In this document: in pieces, positions 16,744-24,520 of the stretch
How positions within the stretch are numbered: the stretch's first letter is position 1
Layout of the letters: each line of letters opens with the position of its first letter
The notes under the pieces: model-generated
What the model was told of the DNA's origin: nothing
What the model saw: the letters and a program-made list of their open reading frames with translations, nothing else
The model's database searches: none
Assembly (NCBI GenBank): GCA_020692205.1
Contig: JAIMKV010000005.1
Location: forward strand, 32,920 to 96,919
Source: Myxosarcina sp. GA_180221_E-2-1-MAG-40_15
Lineage (GTDB): Bacteria; Cyanobacteriota; Cyanobacteriia; Cyanobacteriales; Xenococcaceae
Length of the DNA: 64,000 nt
Reading direction: 5' to 3'
Translations under genes and position numbers: made by a program

Positions 16744-17523
16744 ATGCTGCCGAGAGAAGACTTATTAAAGCGTGTAGAAAATAAAGAAGAAATTGCACGC
16801 GTTATTGACCAAGCTGAACAAGCAATTAAAAACTGGGAGGTAGTCGTTACTGATTTTCTATCTCCCCCCATACTTGCGGAAATACAGACAATCTTTAAAA
16901 ATCTAACCGAAATTGAGGCTGTACCCTGGGGTGGGTATCCCCAAGCTGAAAGACAGCGGGTAGGATTATCTCGTCCTGATATTGCCTTAGATGAGTCACA
17001 AGTTGAGTTAGCGGCTTTAGATATTGCTGGTAACTTCCTGTTTGATCCTGCTACCCATCGAGACTTTTTGGGGGCAATCTTAGGTACAGGCATTATCAGA
17101 GAAAAGATCGGCGATATTATTATTTTAGGGGAAAGAGGCGCACAGGCGATAGTTGTTCCAGAGATGGTGGATTTTTTAACTTCTTCCTTAACTCAGGTGC
17201 GATCTGTAGCGGTTAAGACTCAGCAGATCGATTTTAGCGAATTAAAAATTCGTCCACCGCAAAAGAAAGAAATGACTACCGTAGAAGCCTCAATGCGCTT
17301 AGATGCGATCGCTTCGGCGGGATTTGGCATGTCGCGTAGTAAAATGGCAGATGCCATTACTGGCAAAGATGTTCGAGTCAACTGGAAGGAAATAACCCAG
17401 TCTAGCTACAATGTTAAGCAAGGCGATCTAATTGCCGTAAGAGGTAAAGGTAGATTAGAAATCGGCGAGGTATCTGTAACTAAGAAACAACGCTATCGAG
17501 TTAACTTAGTGCGATATAAATAA
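16744..17523 (+). CDS. Photosystem II S4 domain protein (YlmH-like)
   Basis: A 259-residue RNA-binding protein of the YlmH family, called photosystem II S4 domain protein in cyanobacteria and chloroplasts. The N-terminal domain has WGGYPQAERQRVGLSRPDI (about residues 58-76) and LGAILGTGIIREKIGDI; the S4 domain starts near residue 182 (MRLDAIASAGFGMSRSKMADAI) and contains VRVNWK and GDLIAVRGKGRLEI. It probably acts in translation or ribosome rescue rather than as a photosystem subunit. ATG at 16744, 90 bases after psb35 on the same strand. Confidence 0.92.
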   Translation: MLPREDLLKRVENKEEIARVIDQAEQAIKNWEVVVTDFLSPPILAEIQTIFKNLTEIEAVPWGGYPQAERQRVGLSRPDIALDESQVELAALDIAGNFLFDPATHRDFLGAILGTGIIREKIGDIIILGERGAQAIVVPEMVDFLTSSLTQVRSVAVKTQQIDFSELKIRPPQKKEMTTVEASMRLDAIASAGFGMSRSKMADAITGKDVRVNWKEITQSSYNVKQGDLIAVRGKGRLEIGEVSVTKKQRYRVNLVRYK

Positions 17524-17562
17524 TTAAATTCCCAACATTAATAATATTACTCAGCTAAAGCT

Positions 17563-17967
17563 ATGACGACAACTCCTCCATCACCCACAAGCGATGAACT
17601 CAAATATGGCGAAAGAGCGATCGCCCAAGGAAAATTGATTACTTTTCCTAATCCCAGAATTGGGCGTAAATATGACGTTAGTATCACTTTGCCAGAATTT
17701 ACCTGTAAGTGTCCTTTTTCTGGTTATCCTGATTTTGCCACTATCTATATTACCTACTCTCCTGACCAAACCGTAGTCGAACTCAAAGGTTTGAAGCTAT
17801 ATATTAACAGCTATCGCGATCGCTATATTCCTCACGAAGAAGTCGTCAATCAGATCCTCGATGATTTTGTAGCGGCTTGCGATCCTCTATTGGCTACAGT
17901 AAAAGGTGATTTTACCCCAAGAGGCAATGTTCATACAGTAATTGAAGTACATCACCAAAAATCATAA
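17563..17967 (+). CDS. queF: NADPH-dependent 7-cyano-7-deazaguanine reductase QueF
   Basis: Reduces preQ0 to preQ1 in queuosine biosynthesis. The 134-residue unimodular QueF has the catalytic pair in TCKCPFSGYPDFATI (nucleophilic Cys of KCP and Asp seven positions later, near residues 48 and 55) and the NADPH-binding loop ELKGLKLYINSYRDRYIPHEE (E-(S/L)KS-K-like). It begins 39 bases after the S4 gene and may be co-transcribed with it; no preQ1 riboswitch is apparent in the gap. Confidence 0.95.
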   Translation: MTTTPPSPTSDELKYGERAIAQGKLITFPNPRIGRKYDVSITLPEFTCKCPFSGYPDFATIYITYSPDQTVVELKGLKLYINSYRDRYIPHEEVVNQILDDFVAACDPLLATVKGDFTPRGNVHTVIEVHHQKS

Positions 17968-17992
17968 ATCTACAGCTTGAGCGTAAAAATCG

Positions 17993-18010
17993 ATTACAAT
18001 ATGTTGGTAA
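17993..18010 (+). promoter_or_regulatory. Imperfect HLR1-like site upstream of hli
   Basis: ATTACAAT-AT-GTTGGTAA: the first octamer fits the HLR1 half-site apart from position 1, the second keeps five of eight positions. It lies 36 bases before the hli ATG, similar to the placement at psb35. Weaker evidence than the psb35 site. Confidence 0.35.
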
Positions 18011-18046
18011 AGATTTGTTAATTTAACTAGACGATAGGATAAAACT

Positions 18047-18223
18047 ATGAAAAGCGAAGAAATTAAGCCTAGCGTAACTCCTGATTTAGAAGATCCTAAG
18101 TTTGGCTTCAACTCTTACGCTGAACGTTTAAATTCTCGTGCAGCTATGATTGGGTTTGCGGCAATTTTAATCATTGAGTACACCACTGGAAAAGGGTTGT
18201 TAGCCTGGCTTGGTTTGCAGTAG
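18047..18223 (+). CDS. hli: High-light-inducible protein (Hlip/Scp)
   Basis: A 58-residue one-helix LHC-like protein. The chlorophyll-binding motif ERLNSRAAMIGF lies at residues 26-37, with the membrane helix running to about residue 44 and the C terminus TTGKGLLAWLGLQ as in HliA/HliB-type proteins. Hlips bind chlorophyll and carotenoid in the thylakoid, quench energy and protect photosystem II assembly intermediates. AGGA at 18036-18039 gives a ribosome site seven bases before ATG. The gene follows queF by 79 bases. Light induction is expected from the family. Confidence 0.95.
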   Translation: MKSEEIKPSVTPDLEDPKFGFNSYAERLNSRAAMIGFAAILIIEYTTGKGLLAWLGLQ

Positions 18224-18341
18224 TCAGATGAAATTTATCAATTAGATAACTTAGTTTTGTCAGTTGAATCGCGAATTGTGATAGTAGTTTTAATAGCAAG
18301 ACTAATCACTTTAATAGCGATCTGCTATTCAGGCAAAACTA

Positions 18342-19028
18342 ATGACCGAATCAAGTATGCAAAATAATTCCCAAGATTCTAGTGATGTATTAATCTCTCC
18401 TAATCTGGCATCAATACCCTCTCCATCTTTTCCCCTTCAGTTAGGATTAATGGCTTCTGGTAATGGGACTAATTTTGCAGCAGTAGCAAAGGCGATCGCG
18501 GATGGTAAACTTAATGCAGAGATCAAAGTTTTAATTTACAATAATTCTCAAGCTAAAGTAAGAGAGCGTGCCGAGAAATATAACATTCCCACCATCTTGA
18601 TCGATCATCGCAACTATCAGCAGCGCGAAAATTTCGATCACGAAATTGTTGCCGTTTTAAAAGCTTATGGTGCAGACTGGGTAGTGATGACGGGATGGAT
18701 GCGAATTATTACTCAAGTCTTACTTGATGGTTATCCTAACCGCGTAATTAATATTCATCCCAGTTTGTTGCCCAGTTTTAAGGGGATCAAAGCGATTGAA
18801 CAAGCATTAGCAGCTAAAGTAAAGCTTACTGGCTGTACCGTGCATCTGGTGAACCTAGAAGTTGATAGCGGTGAAATTATGATGCAGGCTGCCGTACCAG
18901 TCTTACGGGATGATAATGTAGCTACGCTTCATGCCAGAATTCAAGCACAAGAGCATATTATACTGCCTCGGGCGATCGCTTTAGCTGCTTCAGTAGCAGA
19001 CAATGATAGGCTTGGTCGCATTGGCTAA
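18342..19028 (+). CDS. purN: Phosphoribosylglycinamide formyltransferase PurN
   Basis: Transfers a formyl group from 10-formyltetrahydrofolate to GAR in purine biosynthesis. Seen: the phosphate-binding N terminus LGLMASGNGTNFAAVAKAI (after a 30-residue polar extension), the catalytic INIHPSLLPSFKG (Asn and His), and HLVNLEVDSGEIM supplying the catalytic Asp. At 228 residues it is slightly longer than the roughly 210 usual, because of the N-terminal extension. ATG at 18342 fits; a start at a later Met would remove the extension but also part of strand one. Confidence 0.95.
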   Translation: MTESSMQNNSQDSSDVLISPNLASIPSPSFPLQLGLMASGNGTNFAAVAKAIADGKLNAEIKVLIYNNSQAKVRERAEKYNIPTILIDHRNYQQRENFDHEIVAVLKAYGADWVVMTGWMRIITQVLLDGYPNRVINIHPSLLPSFKGIKAIEQALAAKVKLTGCTVHLVNLEVDSGEIMMQAAVPVLRDDNVATLHARIQAQEHIILPRAIALAASVADNDRLGRIG

Positions 19029-19195
19029 TTGAATTAAAAGTTTACCTTACAGTAAAGTGCAGTCTTCAAATACTAACTTAAAATCTTTACGTCGATTGCT
19101 ATAGTTAGAAACGAGACTGCTAAACCTTGATTTCATCCCATTTTTTGTCAATCAATTAAGAGCGATAATAAGCTTAATTGCTATTGAAATTTAAT

Positions 19196-19432
19196 TTAGC
19201 GTTTATTAAGATTAACCCCAGCTTCTTTTGCCATTGCACCAATACCTCTTTTTTCTAAAGTCTTAATTGCTTTAGTAGATAAGCGTAATCTTACCCAACG
19301 ATTACCTTCTGCCCACCATACTCTTTTCCACTGTAAATTAACGTCCTGTAATTTTTTGGTGCGACGGTGAGAGTGAGATACTGCCATAGCGTTATTGGCT
19401 TTTTTACCCGTTATTTGACATTTACGACTCAT
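19196..19432 (-). CDS. rpmB: 50S ribosomal protein L28
   Basis: A 78-residue ribosomal protein; [27 protein letters not shown] is split here as [11 protein letters not shown] and [11 protein letters not shown], both hallmark L28 segments, followed by [18 protein letters not shown]. Typical bacterial length. Monocistronic on the minus strand, convergent with purN. The 167-base gap to purN contains only a weak 8-bp inverted repeat (19153-19160/19173-19180). Confidence 0.97.
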   Translation of the reverse strand: MSRKCQITGKKANNAMAVSHSHRRTKKLQDVNLQWKRVWWAEGNRWVRLRLSTKAIKTLEKRGIGAMAKEAGVNLNKR

Positions 19433-19536
19433 GATTTACCTCAAAATATGTTCCACGATCCATTATTATAGCCAAAGTTAGACCCCGAGCATAATTTTAT
19501 TAACTGCTTAGACCTTTATATTGGTATAGTGCAACA

Positions 19537-20066
19537 TCATTCATAGAGAGCGATCGCCGAATCTGGTTCCACAACTACAACTCGATCAGCGGTAATATTA
19601 CCTGTGGCCGCCCCTGCTGCTGCCCCTGCATCCCCGAAAACCTCGCCTAAAATAGCGCCGCCCGCTGCACCAATGCCTGCATCTTCAGCGATCGCTCCTG
19701 ACGAAGTATCGCGAGGATCTTTAACATCTTTCAATTATTCCAGAATAAGCCTCAATTGTATAGCTGTAATCATCATAGGTTACCGCTTCGGCGACATAGC
19801 GCAAGCCACCTTCGGCGGTGATATATTTACCGACTATAGTTGCACCAGCTGGAACAAGCTACATCACCAATAACTCCGTCTTCTTGAGCTATTAAATTAT
19901 AAGCATAAGTGCGATCGTTGTTTAGGTAAAGTGTTTCTTCTTGCGCACTTTCTGCTTTTAAATCGGGTGTATTTTGAGAGATTAATAACTGTGGTTTATG
20001 TTGACTTAATGCTGTGCGAGGATATAGTGATGTGCTACCGATTAAAACTGCTGCTGTAGATATCAA
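19537..20066 (-). pseudogene. Glycine-zipper surface/periplasmic protein, broken by two frameshifts
   Basis: Three successive minus-strand frames make one protein. Frame 1 (20066 down to about 19870) gives a signal-like start, AAVLIGSTSLYPRTALSQ, and ends coherently in AYNLIAQEDGVIGD. Frame 2 (about 19867-19738) continues VPAGATIVGKYITAEGG and EAVTYDDYSYTIEAYSG. Frame 3 (19734-19537) has a glycine-zipper segment, GAAGGAILGEVFGDAGAAAG, and ends NITADRVVVVEPDSAIALYE. Each junction is repaired by removing one base. Either a real decayed gene or two sequencing errors. The intact protein would be a secreted glycine-zipper protein of unknown role. TTG at 20066 is the best visible start, but the N terminus may also be damaged. 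Confidence 0.72.
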
Positions 20067-20236
20067 AGCATGAATTTTGCAATGATCTTTTCTTTATATT
20101 ACTATTACTTATTAGTAACATTTGAGATAATTAATTTTGCCTCAAATACGGTGCAGCTTAGCTGCAGTTTGAACCATACGAGCAATAATTTAAGTTAACT
20201 CATTTCACTCGAAGAAAATCGGGAATCAGCAATAGC

Positions 20237-20266
20237 CTGATTTAAGCGCGATCGCGCTTAAATCAG
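20237..20266 (-). terminator. 30-bp perfect palindrome after the fasciclin gene
   Basis: Perfect 30-base palindrome whose centre is a HIP1 octamer (GCGATCGC); arms begin CTGATTTAAGC. It starts 18 bases beyond the fasciclin stop and could form a long hairpin ending that transcript, although no long T tract follows. Confidence 0.55.
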
Positions 20267-20283
20267 ACAATAGGTACTAAAGA

Positions 20284-20973
20284 TTACTGATAAAGATCTG
20301 CTTCTTCTATACCCAACTCACCAGCGAGGGTGCTTTGTAAATCTAGTGGTAATAAAACTCGATTTATGCCATGAATAACTCCATTACTCGCTTCGATATC
20401 TGGGGTGACAACGCTAGCATTGTTGACCACAACTCCTTCGTCGGTAACATCTGCTACCAAACCGCCATCTAAAGTTTCTACTTCACCACTAGAAATTTCG
20501 CTTGAGCCTACTTGTTCTGGTAATACGTGATAAGAAAGTACACGCTGTAATACCTCTTGGTTTTCAGGCTCTAATAAATATTCTAATGTCCCATCTGGCA
20601 ATTGATCAAAAGCTTCATTCGTTGGTGCAAAAACTGTATACGAAGAGTCAGAGTCAGATAGAGTATCAGTTAATCCTGCTGCCTCGATTGCCGTAGCTAA
20701 TGTACTAAAGGATTCGCTGCCAGAAGCTATATCTACTACATTTCCTGGTTCGGCACTGGACTCATCCATTGGCGTTTGTTGCATTTCGGGTGAGGTATTC
20801 ATCTGGTCTGTACCAGACTCATCCATTGGTGTTTGTTCCATTTCGGTTGAGGTATCCATATGGTCTGTATGGTTATCTGCTAATGCAGGAGATACAGATA
20901 AAGTTCCTAAGCCAAAAATGCTAGTTAGTACTAATAGTTTTTTCGAGGTTTGTGTAAGAAAATTAATATTCAT
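20284..20973 (-). CDS. Secreted fasciclin (FAS1) domain protein
   Basis: A 229-residue exported protein. Residues 1-32 form a signal peptide (LVLTSIFGLGTLSVSPALA). A Met/Thr/Asp-rich linker of two 19-residue repeats (TEMEQTPMDES and PEMQQTPMDES) precedes one FAS1 domain (about residues 85-220) with H1 motif SYTVFAPTNEAFDQLP, LSYHVLPEQ and H2 motif GVIHGINRVLLP. FAS1 domains mediate adhesion or matrix contact. ATG at 20973 chosen; a TTG three codons earlier opens the frame. A long palindrome lies just downstream. Neighbouring gene on the same strand is the broken glycine-zipper gene. Confidence 0.93.
   Translation of the reverse strand: MNINFLTQTSKKLLVLTSIFGLGTLSVSPALADNHTDHMDTSTEMEQTPMDESGTDQMNTSPEMQQTPMDESSAEPGNVVDIASGSESFSTLATAIEAAGLTDTLSDSDSSYTVFAPTNEAFDQLPDGTLEYLLEPENQEVLQRVLSYHVLPEQVGSSEISSGEVETLDGGLVADVTDEGVVVNNASVVTPDIEASNGVIHGINRVLLPLDLQSTLAGELGIEEADLYQ
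20759..20869 (-). repeat. 57-bp direct repeat inside the fasciclin gene
   Basis: Two adjacent, slightly diverged units starting at 20759 and 20816 encode the duplicated linker of 19 residues. In-frame, so copy-number change would lengthen or shorten the linker without breaking the gene. Confidence 0.8.
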
Positions 20974-21237
20974 CCATTTCAAATTATTAAGTTACATTTA
21001 TATATTAGTAATAATTACCTACTTAACTCTCTTACTTTGGTCATAAATGCAAAAAGATGACTTACATCATTAGTTAGATAGCAACATAAGTGATCGCTAT
21101 GGATTAAGTGCTAAAAATTTGCTTACAGAGCCAAGATTTTGTTAAGTTCAGATATTTTTGGAGCGTTATCCGTTCCATGCTAAAAATCTCTTGTCGGTCT
21201 ACCTGTCGAGAATATTAATATTGAGTAGAACAATTAA

Positions 21238-22251
21238 TTATCTTGAGCGAGCATTACCTAGTAAAAGCGGTTTCCAGTGTGACAAAGTTCCCAAAACAAA
21301 AGACAGTCCGCCGTAAAAGTAATAAAGCCAGTGTATGGGAACTACTTTAAGCGCGAAAACTAGTCCTCGCTTCTCATAGAACAAACAATAAATATCCCAG
21401 TTTAGATACAGCAGTAATATTGCCAAAATTAGACCAACAATTATCGCTGCTGGATTGAATACGCTCGTCAGCAAACAAAATATCAACCCATAGGTAGCAA
21501 TAACGCTTACTCTACTACTGGTTTGTAGATTTAAATCATTAACTAGATAAGATTTATTGTCTAGCAACAGCTTCGTCCAAGGAATGCCACGATCAAAAAC
21601 GTCAGTTTTAACCAAACCAACTAATTTCCAGGCTTTGTGATGTTTTACCTGTAATTCTTTAGCTAAATGAATTTTAGCTCCAGCTTGTTTGAGACGATAT
21701 CCCAATTCAATATCTTCAATGCTGGGACGAGGATAACGCACAACATCAAATCCGCCTAATTTTAAGAATAGTTCGCGCTTTACTACCCCAAAGCCAGACC
21801 AAAATGTTGAGGCATCTTCGCTACCTTGTTGATGAACATAATGGTGCAGCAAATTTTTATACTGAGCCACAAAATTTGTGGCTGCGGGTGCGTCATCATA
21901 GGAACCAAACAACGCATCTATTTCTGGTTGTAGCTGGAGTTTTTGAGCCAGCTTGGTGATCACATCTTCACAAACTTCGCAGTCTGCATCAATGAAACAT
22001 AAATAATCTCCTGTTGCGATCTCTGCACCCAAGTTTCTTGCCGCTCCTGGCCCTTCTCTACCTTTGGTTTGGATGACTTTTGCCCCAAATTGATCGGCAA
22101 TGGCTGCCGATTCATCCGTAGAGCCATCATCTACTACTATTAATTCCCAATCCGAAAATTGCGATCGCGCCATCGCTAATAAGCAGCAAACAAAAGGATA
22201 GCCACCATTGTAAACAGGAATAATAACCGATATTAAAGGAACTTTCTTCAT
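21238..22251 (-). CDS. Membrane-associated family 2 glycosyltransferase
   Basis: A 337-residue GT2 enzyme: N-terminal GT-A fold with ISVIIPVYNGG, VVDDGSTDESA, ARNLGAEIATGDYLCFIDADCE (DxD near residues 90-95), and a later FGVVKRELFLKLGGFD acceptor-side segment. Two or three hydrophobic helices fill residues 245-330, so it sits at the membrane. Sugar and acceptor unknown. It is the first gene of the exopolysaccharide block, but reads away from the main group across a 620-base spacer. Confidence 0.9.
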   Translation of the reverse strand: MKKVPLISVIIPVYNGGYPFVCCLLAMARSQFSDWELIVVDDGSTDESAAIADQFGAKVIQTKGREGPGAARNLGAEIATGDYLCFIDADCEVCEDVITKLAQKLQLQPEIDALFGSYDDAPAATNFVAQYKNLLHHYVHQQGSEDASTFWSGFGVVKRELFLKLGGFDVVRYPRPSIEDIELGYRLKQAGAKIHLAKELQVKHHKAWKLVGLVKTDVFDRGIPWTKLLLDNKSYLVNDLNLQTSSRVSVIATYGLIFCLLTSVFNPAAIIVGLILAILLLYLNWDIYCLFYEKRGLVFALKVVPIHWLYYFYGGLSFVLGTLSHWKPLLLGNARSR

Positions 22252-22872
22252 GTCATTTGCAATAAGATTTTTGTTGATTTTAAGCGATAAATTCCTAGTC
22301 GGATTGTTCTGCTGTTCGTTAAATCTTTAAACTGTAATCATCTTAGAACGACGGAGCAATCCGTGCTGTTGCTCAAATCTTAAACTATTAGATTCAACAT
22401 ATATGAAAATTGCGTAAAGTAGAGTGCTATCCTACCTAATTATTCTTTTTCTCAGTCTATAATAACTAAACAGAAAAAACCTGTATCTACAGCACAATGT
22501 TGAATATCTTGACTGACCTGGTACAATAATCATCATTCTAAATTATCTTGATAAAGTCTCGATGATTTTGCTAACCTAGCTCAATTAAATCTTCAGACTT
22601 CATCACAAATATAAAATCAATGCTGTAATGCATTTTACCAAGTCAATCTAATATGATTAGTCTGAATATATTCACTGTTCAAAAAATATTCAGTCGATCT
22701 AGATCTTAAAAAAATTCTGAATGTTTATTGACTTTGTTGCTTAATCTTCATGCCAACTGCTTACTTGTCCAGAATTTTCGGCTCTTATCAGGTAATTGAT
22801 TGCCTCCACGAAAAGAATTGACCAACATAAATAGTAATTAACACAAGTTAGAGAAGAATCTAAAGGTAAATT
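22252..22872. other. Divergent spacer between glycosyltransferase and flavoprotein genes
   Basis: 621 AT-rich bases with no open frame of interest. It should contain promoters for both flanking genes. I see small AT-rich inverted repeats (CTAATATGATTAG near 22650) and a TTGACT near 22727 that could be a -35 box, but no matching -10 that I would defend. Confidence 0.5.
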
Positions 22873-24342
22873 ATGAACAATCCTAATCAAACGGTAATTA
22901 TTGGTGGGGGGCCTGCTGGTCTTACTACAGCTTACGAATTAAGCAAGCATGGTCGAAAATCAGTTGTGTTTGAAAAGGCAGATCGTGTCGGCGGAATATC
23001 ACGCACTGAAACTTACAAAGGATATCGTTTTGATATTGGTGGACATCGATTTTTTACCAAGGTAGGAGAGGTAGAACAACTCTGGCAAGAAGTAATGGGG
23101 GATGAATTTATTAAAGTTCCCCGTATGTCAAGAATCTACTATAAAAATAAATTTTTTAGCTATCCTTTAGAGCCATACAACGCCTTAGCAAATCTAGGCT
23201 TGATTAATAGCACCTTAATTATGTGGAGCTATTTTAAAGCCAAAATCAGACCAAATCCAGTGGAAGAAAATTTTGAGCAGTGGGTTTCTAATCGCTTCGG
23301 TAAACGCCTGTTTGAAACTTTTTTTAAAACCTACACAGAAAAAGTCTGGGGTATACCCTGTACAGAAATTAGAGCAGATTGGGCAGCACAGCGGATTAAA
23401 GGATTGTCGCTTAAAAAAGCAATCACGAATGCTTTGTTTGGTAGTAACGATACTAAAACCTTAATCAAAGAATTTAACTATCCTGTATATGGTCCAGGGC
23501 AGATGTGGGAGCGGTTTCAACAAAAACTAGACACTAAAGGTTCTCCTGTATATCTTAATACAGAAGTAATTGAGATAGAACGAGATGGCGATCGCGTCAA
23601 CAGCGTCACGATCAAGCAAAACGGGGAAACTAACAAGGTAACAGGAGAGAACTTTGTTTCAAGTATGCCCGTATCTCTGTTATTAAAAAAAATGAATCCC
23701 GCTCCGCCAGAAGCTGTACTCAAAGCTGCCAATAGCCTTAAATATCGGGATTTTCTGATTGTTTCGCTGATAGTAAATCAAGCGGATCTATTTCCTGACA
23801 ACTGGATTTATATCCATAGTCCTGAATTCAAGGTTGGTAGAATCCAAAACTTCAAAAACTGGAGTAAGGCGATGGTTCCCGACCAAAACAAAACTTGTTT
23901 GGGAATGGAATATTTCTGTAACGAAAGTGATTCCTTATGGCAAATGCCCAATTCTGAATTAGTCAAACTAGCCAGCCGTGAAGTTAAAGCTTTAGGATTA
24001 GTAGATCCTGAAGTTAAGATCGAGGACGGAACCGTAATTCGTCAGTTTAAAGCCTATCCCGTCTATGACGACGAGTATCGCCAGAATGTGGCGATTATTC
24101 AGGAATATATTCAAAAATTTGAGAATTTACAGACCGTAGGACGCAACGGTATGCATCGCTACAATAACAGCGATCATTCAATGTTGACTGGTTTGTTGGC
24201 AGCCAAAAACATTCTTGGGGAAGAACATGACCTGTGGAATGTTAATGTTGAGCGTTCTTATCATGAAGAGTTTACTAATAGCAAAGACGCTTATGCCAAT
24301 CTCAAAGATCAAGAAGCAGAAGCTTTCATTCTATCCAAGTAA
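22873..24342 (+). CDS. UDP-galactopyranose-mutase-like NAD(P)/FAD oxidoreductase
   Basis: A 489-residue flavoprotein. N-terminal dinucleotide motif VIIGGGPAGLTTAYELSKHG (residues 9-28), then VVFEKADRVGGISRTE and the DIGGHRFF loop shared by protoporphyrinogen-oxidase-like and UDP-galactopyranose-mutase-like proteins. GIPCTEIRADWAAQRIKG and the C-terminal QTVGRNGMHRYNNSDHSM are typical of the versions found in polysaccharide loci. Likely acts on a nucleotide-linked or lipid-linked sugar; not the classical Glf, which is shorter. ATG at 22873. Confidence 0.88.
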   Translation: MNNPNQTVIIGGGPAGLTTAYELSKHGRKSVVFEKADRVGGISRTETYKGYRFDIGGHRFFTKVGEVEQLWQEVMGDEFIKVPRMSRIYYKNKFFSYPLEPYNALANLGLINSTLIMWSYFKAKIRPNPVEENFEQWVSNRFGKRLFETFFKTYTEKVWGIPCTEIRADWAAQRIKGLSLKKAITNALFGSNDTKTLIKEFNYPVYGPGQMWERFQQKLDTKGSPVYLNTEVIEIERDGDRVNSVTIKQNGETNKVTGENFVSSMPVSLLLKKMNPAPPEAVLKAANSLKYRDFLIVSLIVNQADLFPDNWIYIHSPEFKVGRIQNFKNWSKAMVPDQNKTCLGMEYFCNESDSLWQMPNSELVKLASREVKALGLVDPEVKIEDGTVIRQFKAYPVYDDEYRQNVAIIQEYIQKFENLQTVGRNGMHRYNNSDHSMLTGLLAAKNILGEEHDLWNVNVERSYHEEFTNSKDAYANLKDQEAEAFILSK

Positions 24343-24510
24343 ATAAAGTTAGATCTAACTTAAACTTGCGATCGCATTCTAGACGAAAGTTACAATCTGT
24401 GGACACCGCAAAAATACTAAAGCTTCTATTTAAATCGATGACGAATTTAGAGCGAATAGATCTGAGCAAAAGGCGATTCGCGAATATGGACAATAATTTG
24501 CTTTTATTAG

Positions 24511-24516
24511 AGGAGG
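24511..24516 (+). promoter_or_regulatory. Full AGGAGG ribosome binding site
   Basis: A complete AGGAGG four bases before the ATG of the GMC oxidoreductase. Most genes in this window have weak or partial sites, so this stands out, as does the composition of the gene it serves. Confidence 0.75.
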
Positions 24517-24520
24517 TCAG

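Noticed and set aside
24346-24361. 16-base palindrome AAGTTAGATCTAACTT after the flavoprotein gene
   Set aside because: Short, AT-rich and without a T tract; could be a weak terminator, but chance is a fair explanation.
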